Assembly (NCBI GenBank): GCA_026413225.1
Contig: CM048557.1
Coordinates: 68,128,987 to 68,192,986 of the forward strand
From: Otis tarda
Lineage: Eukaryota; Chordata; Aves; Otidiformes; Otididae
Reading direction: 5' to 3'
DNA length: 64,000 bases
Shown here piece after piece: positions 48,391 to 57,276 of this stretch. Position 1 is the first letter of the stretch. Every line of letters begins with the position of its first letter. A program made the translations under genes and the position numbers. The notes below the pieces were generated by a model. It saw nothing but the letters and a program-made list of their open reading frames with translations, was not told where the DNA came from and did not search any database.

Positions 48391-48657
48391 TCAGGGGAAA
48401 GTGAGCTGCGGGGTGTCCGTCCTGCGCCAGCCCAGGGGACAGAATCGGTCATCTCCCCCCGGGCCGGACCCTTTGGGGGTGGCTTTCCGGGAATTCAGCC
48501 TCCGGCAAACCCTGCGGACGAACATACGGAAGACGGAGGTGCGGAAGATGATGAAGACCCAGGGGTCCACGATGGAGTTGACGGAGAGGAAGCGCAGGGC
48601 GCTGAGGTCGGCGTTCTCGTTGAAATCGGCGGCAAAGGCCCCCATGTATGCGCGGAT
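48391..48657 (-). CDS. PTGDR: PTGDR exon 2 (TM7 and C-tail)
   Basis: Minus-strand acceptor TTTTTAACAG after a 17-T tract, then [19 protein letters not shown] and [18 protein letters not shown]. Phase 0. Ends DTPQLTFP and TGA at 48393-48391. Confidence 0.96.
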   Translation of the reverse strand: MRAYMGAFAADFNENADLSALRFLSVNSIVDPWVFIIFRTSVFRMFVRRVCRRLNSRKATPKGSGPGGDDRFCPLGWRRTDTPQLTFP

Positions 48658-50921
48658 CTGTTAAAAAAAAAAAAAAAAACAAAGAAATGGGGAAAAAAAT
48701 TAATTTGGGCTGGGTTGTGGATGGCGGTGGCGCGGGGGCAGCAGGCTAGAGCTGAAGATTTGGTCCCAGGGACTGGGGTTGTTTCCCGGAGTAAAGGGAG
48801 CATCTGACCCCACTCACGTCGCCCCCCACCCCGCGCCCCGCGATGGGTGTCAGACCAGGCACCCGTTGGATAATTCGGCTGGAGCGCAGCCGGACGGTGG
48901 TCCGTACCGGGTCGAGGTCCTTCCTTCCACCTCTGGGTTTGAGGAGGACCACAGGGGGGGTCATCACGAAACCAGTACGAGCAGCGCCAGCGCAGACGGG
49001 GGGCGCGGGGTGCGGCATCCCCAGCTCAGCCCCCCCCACCCCGACCCAAAAGAGGCGCTGGGGGACGACCCCCTTGGGGGCTGCGAGAGAGGGGTCGCGC
49101 CGGGGCTGCTGGCACCGGCTCCGCTCCCAGTGGCTGCAGGACACGGGGCACGGCGGGGGGGCAACAACTGGGGGTCTCCACCACCCTCCCCACCAGCGGA
49201 TCCCCATCACTGGGGAGGAAGAGGGAGGATTTGGGGGGGTATTTCCCCCAGGTGGGCAAATCCAGCGCGGTTCAAAGGGATTTAGATCTACTCAGCACCT
49301 CTGGGACGGGGTGGGGTGAGGGGGGGGGTTATTGGAGGGTTGAACGCAATGAACTGACCCCCCCCCGCAACACCTCCAGCATTTCTGGGGCAATCCCAGA
49401 GGAACGGGGAGGTGATGATGGGGAAGGGGGGGCTATTCCAACGGGATTAAAGATTAATCCCCCCAGACCCCTGGGATGGGGTGGGGGACACTCAGAGGGG
49501 GTGAAAGTAATTACCCAAGCCCCCCCCCCCCAACATCTCTGGGGCAAAGTGGGGCTGATAGGGGATTAATCAATGGGGCGAAAACAACAAATTAACTGCC
49601 AAGATGTGGTGCTGGTGGCGCGTTTGGGGGGGGGGACACCTCCCGGAACGGGGTGGGGGTGATGGGGGGGGGGATTCCAGGGGGTGAAAGCGATAACCTG
49701 CCCCCTCAGGGATGGGGGTGTGGTAGTGGGGAGAAAAACAATGAACACCCCCGCCCCGCCGACACCTCCGGGAGCGGGTGGTGGTGCCGAGGTTTATCGG
49801 AAGGGGTCAAAAACAACGACGTGCCCCCCCCCGCCCCAGGACCGAGTGCTGGTGCTGGGGGGGGGTTACGCCAAGGGGGTTTAGGGAGTGACCCCCATGG
49901 ACTGCGTGAGGGGCTGCTCCGATGGGGTCAAAGCGATGATCCAGCCTCCCTCGGAGGTTGTGGCGGTGAGGGGGGGGTCATGCAATGGGATGGGGTGATG
50001 GGTATTCCGGGAGGGGGGGGGCCAAAGCGACCACCCGAGCCCCCGGGGGGCTGTTCCAGGAGGTAGGGGGTGGCAAGGGGCGGTGGGATTACTCACGATG
50101 AGCGGCAGGGAGCAGATGGTGAAGAGGACGGTCATGAGCCCCAGCAAGACGAGGTGGTCGAACTCCTCCATGCGCGGGGCGGCGGCGGCGGCGGCGGCGG
50201 GGGTTCCGCGGTGGGGCTGCCGCCGTGCCATGCCGTAGAGGTGCCGCATGCTGCTCACGTTGCAGGCGCCGATGGCCAGCACCAAGAGGCCCATCAAGGT
50301 GGCGTAGAGGACGGGGAAGCCCAGCTGACGCGGGCCGCCGCCGGCCATACGGATGAAGCACCACGTGCCGGGGCAATACTGCATGGGCACCCCGAAACCC
50401 AGCAGCGGGAGGGCGCAGAAAAGGGCGCAGAGCCCCGCCGCCGCCGGCCCCAAGGTGGCACCCAGCCTTCGGGTGAGGTGCCGTCGGTAGAAGTAGGGAT
50501 GCCCCAAGGACAGCCAACACTCCAGCGCCATGGCTAGCAGCAGCAGGGTGGGGGCTAGCCCGAAAAAGGCCATGAGGAAGGCGAAGAGCTGGCAGAGGAC
50601 CCCCGGTTCGTTGTCGGTGCGCCCGCCCGGGCCCAGCTCGCTGAGGCTTCGGTTGTAGGCGTAGGCGGCCAGCACGATGGGGCTGAGCAAGCACTTGCCC
50701 AGTAGGTCGGTGACCGCCAAGCCGCTCACCAACACGTAGAAAGCCGAAACCCGCGGCGGGCGACCGCCGGGCGAGCGGGAACGTCGCCGGTGTTGGCCCA
50801 ACAGCAACAACGCCAAGACGTTGCCCAAAAGTCCTGCGGCGAATAACACCGAGCTGGGGAGAGCCGACTGACCGCTCTCGATGTACCGGCTGCTACGGCA
50901 TCGGTAACCCTCCGTCTCCAT
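48391..50921 (-). CDS. PTGDR: PTGDR, prostaglandin D2 receptor DP1 (two exons)
   Basis: Class A GPCR for PGD2; the DP1 family couples to Gs and cAMP. Exon 1 is 50921-50097 (275 codons) and exon 2 is 48657-48391 (88 codons plus stop), total 363 aa against 359 in human. The N-terminus [17 protein letters not shown] fits DP1. TM segments lie near 22-42, 60-84, 110-130, 148-170, 190-220, 256-275 and 290-313. DP-specific [18 protein letters not shown] replaces the DRY box with ECW (134-136). [10 protein letters not shown] is in loop 2 (181-190), Arg297 is in TM7, and DPWVF is at 306-310. Asn90 (NRS) is a likely glycosylation site. Intracellular loop 3 has seven alanines in a row coded by a GC-rich triplet run. 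The tail has no clear DP1 similarity. ECW and the [13 protein letters not shown] segment distinguish it from EP2. Confidence 0.96.
48663..48679 (-). promoter_or_regulatory. PTGDR: Homopolymeric T tract in PTGDR 3' splice site
   Basis: Seventeen A on the plus strand, so seventeen T on the transcribed strand, ending 5 nt before the exon 2 boundary. It serves as an unusually pure polypyrimidine tract. Confidence 0.7.
49320..50060. repeat. Degenerate G/C-run repeats in the PTGDR intron
   Basis: A phrase like GGGGTCAAAACAACGA followed by CCCCCC recurs with variation at about 49337, 49447, 49498, 49567, 49682, 49729, 49803, 49925 and 50021, separated by 45-125 bp, each flanked by G-runs and C-runs. 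It looks like a decayed tandem repeat. The intron is 48658-50096, 1.44 kb. Confidence 0.7.
50097..50921 (-). CDS. PTGDR: PTGDR exon 1 (N-terminus to TM6)
   Basis: Starts at the ATG 50921-50919 and ends CSLPLI at the donor GTGAGT (50096-50091 on the minus strand). The reading frame is open further 5' through the GGGATG array, but the chosen Met gives the family's short N-terminus with Tyr-Arg-Cys near residue 7. Confidence 0.95.
50178..50201 (-). repeat. PTGDR: GGC/GCC triplet run coding poly-Ala in PTGDR
   Basis: About eight GGC triplets on the plus strand encode seven alanines (residues 242-248) in intracellular loop 3. Confidence 0.85.
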
Positions 50922-51290
50922 CGGGATATCCCGCACCGGGATGGGATGGGATGGGATGGGGATGGGGATGGGGATGGGGATGGGGATGGGGATGGGATGG
51001 CTCGCACCGCACCGGGCTGAGCCGCGGCTGCCGCCGGCGAGTGGCCCGGCGCGGCGAGTGGCCACCGCCGGCGGAGGGAGGGAGGGAGGGAGGGGAGAGG
51101 CGGTGCGGTACGGCCCGGCACGGCCCCCGGGGCCGCCCCTTCCCGCAGCCCGGCCCTCCCCGCGCCGTCGGAGGGGCGGCTGCATCCTCCTCCTCCTTCC
51201 TCCTCCTCCTCTTCGGCAGAGCTGCGGCTGCGGGCGGGGGGCGAGCCGGGGGGGGGGGGGGGGGCAGGGAGGGATGGGAAGGGGATCGTG
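50922..51290 (-). promoter_or_regulatory. PTGDR: CpG-rich promoter region of PTGDR (inferred)
   Basis: Contains the GGGATG array, a GGGAGG tract at about 51072-51100 with potential to form a G-quadruplex, dense CpG sites, a CCTCCT tract and a G-run near 51250-51262. No TATA box was recognised. Confidence 0.45.
50938..51000. repeat. GGGATG hexamer array in the 5' leader of PTGDR
   Basis: GGGATGGGATGGGATGGGGA and following copies, about 63 bp, starting 16 nt upstream of the PTGDR start codon. On the transcribed strand it reads CCCATC, so the template strand is the G-rich one. Confidence 0.95.
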
Positions 51291-52250
51291 GCTGGGTCCT
51301 GGCGGGGGGTAAGGGTGAGGGGCGCACGGCTGGGTGTCGGCGGGGGGCTCAGGGCTGGGTCCCTTGGCGGGGGGGGGCGGGCGGTTGCAGGGTGGGGAGC
51401 TGGAGCCGAACCCCTTTGGGTGGGGGGGGGGCGTTGCTGGGAGGGGGTCAGGGATGGGTGTTTTGGGAAGGAGGTACAGGGTGGAGGACAGGGGCGGGGG
51501 GTGGTTACGGGTAAGGGGGGCACGGCTGGGTCCCTGTGTGGGTGGGCTACAGGGTGGGGAGCTGGAGCTGAGCCCCTTTGGCGGGGGTGGGGTGGGGGGT
51601 GTCGCAGGGAAGGGGTCAGGGCTGAGTGTTTTGGAAGGGTGGGGGGGTACAGGGTGGAGGGCAAAGGCTGGGTTCTGGGGGGATTACCGGTAAAGGGGGC
51701 ACGGCTGAGTCCCTGGGGTTCAGAGGGGCTGGGTCCCTGGGTGGGTGGGGGGATTGCAGGGCAGGGAGCTGGATCTGAGCCCCTTTGGGTGGGGGAGGTC
51801 GCAGGGAAGGGGGTCAGGGCTGAGTGTTTTGGAATTGTGGGGGGTAACAGGGTGCAGGACAAAGGCTGGGTTCTGGGGGGGATTACGGGTAAGGGGGGCA
51901 CGGCTGGGTCCCTGGGCAGGGGTGTTTATGGGGTAGAGGACAGGGGCTGGGTCCTCGGGGGGTTACGGGTGAGGGGGGTCACAGCAGAGTCCCTGGGGCT
52001 TCAGAGGGGCTGGGTCCCTGGGTGAGTGGGGGGCTACAGGGTGGGGAGCTGGAGCTGAGCCCCTTTGCGGGGGTGGGTCGCAGGGAAGGGGTCAGGGCTG
52101 AGCCCCAGCAATGGTTACAGGTAAGGAGGTTGGGGCCAAGCCCCTTGGGGGGGTGCCGGGTAAGGGGGTCGGGGCTGAGCCCTGAGCAGGGTTACAGGGG
52201 AGAGGGCTGGGGCTGAGCCCCTGGGGGGGGGTGTTGTGGGGTACAGGGCT
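51290..52250. repeat. G-rich tandem repeats upstream of PTGDR
   Basis: The block CAGGGTGGGGAGCTGGAGC...GAGCCCCTTTG occurs near 51389, 51548, 51754 and 52032. AAGGGGGGCACGGCTGGGTC or similar occurs near 51508, 51692, 51888 and 51968. GGGTCAGGGCTGAG occurs near 51618, 51812 and 52090. The units are 160-280 bp long and diverged. The plus-strand open frames here follow the repeat. Confidence 0.85.
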
Positions 52251-54365
52251 GGGCCCAAGCCCAGCTGCTCCGCTGGGGCAGCGAACGGACAGAGTCACCC
52301 CAAGGGGGCTTCAGCTTGGGATACCTGGCCAGGCATCACTTCCACCCACGCCCCATCCCGCGTCCCCGTTACGGGGCTCCCGGCCCCTCCGTGCCCGTGG
52401 CAGCAAACTCCGGGAGAAATCCCCCGAAAAGCTTCTTCCAGGAAAAGAAGCGGCCTTGCTAGCCACAGAAACCCCGCTGCGCAGCGCGTACCGCAGCTTG
52501 CAGGGCGCATGTGATGATGAATAAGCACCAAACCACGGCTTTTTTTTTTTGCTTTCAGGCCCCTTTTTTTCCTACGCTGAGCGAGCGCGCACGAAGTGTA
52601 GGAACACGTCGAGAAGACGGGAAGGGTGGGAAAGGTGGTCTGCGGACCCAGACGTCAGCCCTGGCATGGCGTAGCGGTGGGCCTTCTCGGGCAGGGACCG
52701 TTTGCGGCCGGCAAGAAGCCCGTTTCTGGAAGAAATCGCGGTAAAACTGGTTGCTGGCTCGCGTCGGGTGATGAAGTGCTGCCCTCGCTAGGGCTGAAGG
52801 TGAACGCGGGGAGAAGCAACCTGGGCGATGGCCTCCCAAGCCAGCGCCTCGATTTACCGGCTCCCAAAGGCTCGGGAGAACGGCGCGGCACATCCCCGGG
52901 GGACGCGGTGTCGGCCAAGCGACGATGGAGAAGAGACCAAAGCTCTGGGCTTCCCCGCCGCCGCTGGGAAGTCCCTCGGCGGACGCCCACCTGCCAGGCA
53001 GAGCCAGAAGGCCAAATTCAGGAGAAATCAGTCGCTCGGGGAGAGGAGGAGGAGGAACGGTGACAAAACCCAACCCTTTTTGGCCATGGGTGCTGCCCCC
53101 GGATGCGTCGGCCGGCTGGAAATCCCAAAGGACCAGGGCAACGCCGCTGTTGGGCGCTGAGGCGATGGGAAAGCTGGAGAAGGATTTTTGGGACCATCTC
53201 CCGGTCTGAGGAGCTGGGTGGCCGCGCAGCCGGGCAGGGGGATGAAAATTTTTCACCCGGCACCTTTCCCGCGTTGCTGGAAGCCGTGACGCTGAGCAGG
53301 GGGCCGGTGACCGTCCGTTCTCCGCGGAGGGGGGACCCAGCGCCGTCGCGCCAGCCTGGGGCCGGGGTAGGTGGGCAGCCGGGAGCGGAACCACGGACTC
53401 ATCTCCCTCCCTGGGAGAGAAACCAGCGTGGGCAGGCAGATGCGCCGAATTAGCTCAGTTTTTTGTTAATTTGCATAAATTGTGGCTATTTAAGGGGAGT
53501 GGGGAGGGAATGATTTTGAGAAAGTCTCGTCACCGCGTATGATGAATCTCTCCGGTGCGTCACGCTTCCGACGTGACCCTCTTCTCGCCGGTCACATTCC
53601 TGGCGGCGGAGGGAGGGAAAAAAAAAAAAAACCCAAAAAACCCCAGAATAAACCCGACCCAAAGCGGAAGAAAAAGCAGCACGCCGCAAAACCCAGAAGA
53701 CAAATGAGGAGCTGGAAAAACTTGAAGCATCCACAAGGAATTGCAGGGTTGGGTGTTTTGGTTTTTTTTTTTTTCCAAAACTCTGGATGGCGGCGAGGGA
53801 CGGCGGCGTTATTGCGGTGTTTTTGCCAAGCCCGGCTTTTCCCAAAGATCCGCCGCCTCCCGGAGAAGAAGCCACGTCCGTCTGCTCTTCGTCACCGGCA
53901 CGGCTCGGGCCGGCCGTGCCACGATTTTTTTTTTCGCCTTCCTCCAAGCTCCTTTCCTTGTTCATAGACGGGGAAGCTTTTGGCAGGCGACACCGTGCCG
54001 GGGAGCCGGACGGAGGGGAAAACGGCCAAAATCTGCCGAAGGCCGCGGGCAGCGCGCCGGCCTAGGCGGCGGTGGGCGACAGCCGCCTCCTCCCGCCGTA
54101 TTTTAGGGGGGGCTGTTGGCGTCGCCGCCGCGGCCGGATCCTTCCCGAAAGGGAGGAAAACACGAGGGAGAAAGCAAGGATGGGAAGGCGTTGGGCCAGG
54201 CGGTGTTTCCCCGATTGCACAAGGCCGGAGCAGGGTCTGGCCCGGGCGTGGGATGAGCGGAAGGAGCAGGGAAAGCGGTTGGAGCGCGGTGGCGTCGCCA
54301 GCGCAGCCGAGGGCGAGTCACCGGGCAGCGGTTCCAAGCGCCTTCCCCGCAGCGGGACCCCCGGC
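52251..54365. other. Intergenic between PTGDR and NID2, no gene recognised
   Basis: GC-rich, many CpG sites and overlapping frames on both strands, with A-runs at 53620-53632 and T-runs at 53762-53775 and 53925-53934. No exon or RNA gene supported. Confidence 0.55.
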
Positions 54366-55618
54366 ACGGGGGGAATGGGGAAAAGCAGGAAGGAAGAAAG
54401 GAAGAAAAAGGGAAATAGTGGGAAAAAGAAGGAAAAGAGAGAATGAGGGGAAAAAGGAAGGAAGGGGGAAGAAAAAGGGAATGAGGAAAGGAAGGAAGAG
54501 AGGCAGGGAAGGAGTGAGAAGGGAGGGATGGAGGAAAAAAACAAAGGGAGGAAACGGGGAACAAGGAAGGAAGGAAATGAGGGAGGGAGGAAAGGAGGGA
54601 GGGAGAGTGGAAGGAAAGGAGGAAGGAAGAAAATAAGTGAGGTAGGAAGGATAGAAGAAACAAAGTGAGGAAGGGGGGAAGGAGAGAGGGAGAGGAAGGA
54701 AGCGGGAAGGAAAGAAGGAAGGAAAAGGGGGAGGAAGGGGGAAAGGAAAGAAGGAAAAGGGGGGAAGGAAGGAAGGAAAGAAAGGAGGGAAGGAAGGGAG
54801 GGGAAAAAGGGAATGAGGGGAAAAAAAGCAAGGAAGGAGGGAAGGGGGAAGAAAAAGATTAGGGGAAAGAAGGGAGGCAGGCAGGAAGGGAGGGGCAGAG
54901 GGAGCGAGAAAAGAAGAAACGAAAGAAGGAAATAGGAAAAAAAGAAGGAAGGGAGGGAAGATGGAAGAGAGGCAGGAAAGGAGGAAAGAAGAAAGGAAGT
55001 GAGATAGGAAGGACAGAAGAAGTGAAGTGGGGAAGGAAGAAGAGAAGGGAGGACAGAGTAAAGTGGAAGAGATGCGTGAAGAGAGGGAGGGAGGAAAAAC
55101 AAAGTGGGGAAGAAAGGAAGGAAGGTAGGAAGGATGGGAGGAGGGAAGGAAATTAGGCAGGTAAGGAGGAAGGAAGAAAAAGATGAAGAGAGGAAGAAGG
55201 AGGGAGGGAAGGAAGGAGAGAAGGGGGAAGGAAGAGAGGAAGAAAGGAGGGAGAAGGAAGGGAGGAAGCGAGGAAGGAAAGAAAGGGAGAGGAAGGGAGG
55301 GAGGGAGGAAGAGGGAAAGGGAAGGGGGAAGGATGGAAGGAAGAGGGAAAGAAAGGGAGGAAGAGGAGGAGGGAAGGAAGGGAGGAAGAATGAAGGGGGG
55401 AGAAAGAAAGGGAGGGAGGAAGAAAGGAGGGAGGAAGGAAGGGGGAAGTATAGATGGAAAGAAGTGGGAAAGAAGGGGAGAAGGATGGAAGGGGAAGGAA
55501 GGCAGGAAGGAAGAATGCAGGGGGAAGGACGGAAGGGAGGAAGGAGGGAAGGAAGGGAAGAAGGAAAGAAGGGGGCAAGGAGGAAGGAAGGAGGGACGAG
55601 AGGAAGGAAGGGCGGGAG
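54366..55618. repeat. Long polypurine tract (GGAA/GGAAA-type)
   Basis: About 1.25 kb in which nearly every plus-strand base is A or G, built of GGAAGGAAGG, GGAGGGAGG and AAAGAAAG motifs without one fixed period. Isolated T and C bases occur roughly every 20-50 bp. Very long open frames (Lys/Arg/Glu/Gly on the plus strand, Ser/Phe/Pro/Leu on the minus strand) are compositional artefacts. Confidence 0.97.
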
Positions 55619-55860
55619 CGAGGGGCGCGGAGCCCTCGGGGGCGGGGTGCCCGTGGGTGCGTGGCCGTGCGGGGGGCGGCCCCGCCCTCTCCGTGGGTGT
55701 ATGACCGCCGTGGGTGCGGGCGGGGCCGGCGGCCGGGCTCGCTGGGTCGGGGTCCGCGGGACCGGCTGCCCCCGCGGGACCGGACCGGCTCCCGCTCCTC
55801 CCCGCACCGGCCCCGGCGCCGCCGCGCACCGGGACAGGGATCCGCCGCAAAATCCTGCCC
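55619..55860. other. CpG-rich spacer between polypurine and polypyrimidine tracts
   Basis: About 240 bp of normal-complexity, extremely GC- and CpG-rich sequence with a palindromic GC-box-like GGGGGGCGGCCCCGCCC near 55670. No gene recognised. Confidence 0.8.
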
Positions 55861-56516
55861 CCCGCCCCATTTTCCCCTCTTTATTTTTTCCCTTTTTCCT
55901 TTTCCCTTTTTTTTTCTTTTTTTCCCCCTTTTCCCTTTTTTTTTCTTTTTTTCCCCTTTTCCCTTTTTTTTTTCTTTTTTTTTCCCCTTTTCCTTTTTTT
56001 TTCTTTTTTTCCCCCTTTTCCTTTTTTTTTCCCCCTTTTTTCCTTCCCCCCTTTTCCCTTTTTTCCTCCCCCCTTTTTCCCCCCCCTTTTTCCCCACCCC
56101 TCATTCCTCCCTCTTTTCCCCCCTTTTCCCCCCTTTTTTCCCCCCGCTTTTCCCCCCCTTTTTCCCTTCCCCTCCCCTTTCCCCCCTTTCCCTCCTTTTT
56201 CCCCCTTTTTCCCCCCTTTTCCTCCCCCCTTTTCCCCCTTCCCCCCTTTTTTCCCCCTTTTCCCCACTTTTTTCCCCACTTTTTTCCCACTTCTCCGCCC
56301 TTTTCCTCCCTTTTCCCCTTCCCCCCTTTTTCCCCTTTTCCTCCTTTTTTTCCCCCTTTTCCCCCCTCTTTTCCCCCCTCTTTTTTCCTCCTTTCCCCCT
56401 TTTTCTTCCTTCCCCTCCTTTTTTCCCTTTTCCCCCCTATATTCCTGTTTTTTCCTTTGTTCCTTTTTTTCCCTTTCCCCCCCTTTTCTTCCCTTCCCCC
56501 CCTCCTTTTTTTTTTA
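55861..56516. repeat. Long polypyrimidine tract (CCCTTTT-type)
   Basis: About 650 bp in which almost every plus-strand base is C or T, made of runs like CCCCCTTTTTTCCC. It has the opposite purine/pyrimidine polarity to the tract at 54366-55618. Confidence 0.97.
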
Positions 56517-56813
56517 ATTCCATTCCTTTAAATTGTGGCGGTTTCAGTACCTCCACTCCCCAGGTTTAATGCAGTTGGCCACCGCCCCAGCCCCTGCAAA
56601 GGGGTGAGGACCCCTCTCCCCGTGAGCTGCACCCACGGACGAGTTATTCCGCAACTCCTTCAGTGCAGCGTCCCGTTTAGTGTTGTACAAAAAAAAAAAA
56701 ACCACCTCAATTTTTGTCTCAACCTCGTATTCCCACTCTGCACGGAGCCCTCGGGCCGGAGGCGAGACCCCCGCCGGGGGTCCCGTGTCGGAAAGCCCCA
56801 GCTGATGCGGGAA

Positions 56814-57276
56814 GGGACCCACGACAGGGTGAAAAGGGACCCATGAGGGGTGAAATGGGACCCACGAAGGGTGAAATGGGACCCATGAGGGGTGAAAAGG
56901 GACCCACGAGGGCTGAAAAGGGACCCACGAAGGGTGAAATGGGACCCATGAGGGGTGAAAAGGGACCCACGAGGGGTGAAATGGGACCCACGAGGGGTGA
57001 AAAGGGACCCACGAGGGGTGAAATGGGACCCACGAGGGGTGAAATGGGACCCACGAGGGGTGAAATGGGACCCATGAAGGGTGAAAAGGGACCCACGAAG
57101 GGTGAAATGGGACCCACGAGGGGTGAAATGGGACCCACGAGGGGTGAAATGGGACCCATGAGGGGTGAAATGGGACCCACGAGGGGTGAAAAGGGACCCA
57201 CGAGGGGTGAAATGGGACCCATGAGGGGTGAAAAGGGACCCACGAGGGGTGAAATGGGACCCACGGTGGGGCAAAA
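56814..57276. repeat. 21-bp minisatellite, about 22 copies
   Basis: Unit GGGACCCACGAGGGGTGAAA plus A or T, 21 bp, repeated from 56814 to 57276 (463 bp, 22 units). Variation is almost only at three places: CAC or CAT, GAGGGG or GAAGGG, and the last base A or T. Since 21 is divisible by three, it makes 7-residue peptide repeats in several frames on both strands; none is a recognised protein. Confidence 0.98.

Noticed and set aside
50938..51100. Telomere-like repeat upstream of PTGDR
   Set aside because: The unit is GGGATG/GGGGATG, not the vertebrate telomere unit TTAGGG, so it is an ordinary G-rich microsatellite.
54062..56290. A 742-codon open frame on the minus strand and a 475-codon frame on the plus strand across 54-56.5 kb
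   Set aside because: They run through the polypurine and polypyrimidine tracts and consist of Lys/Glu/Gly or Ser/Phe/Pro/Leu strings. Stop codons are rare simply because of the base composition. No domain or splice structure.
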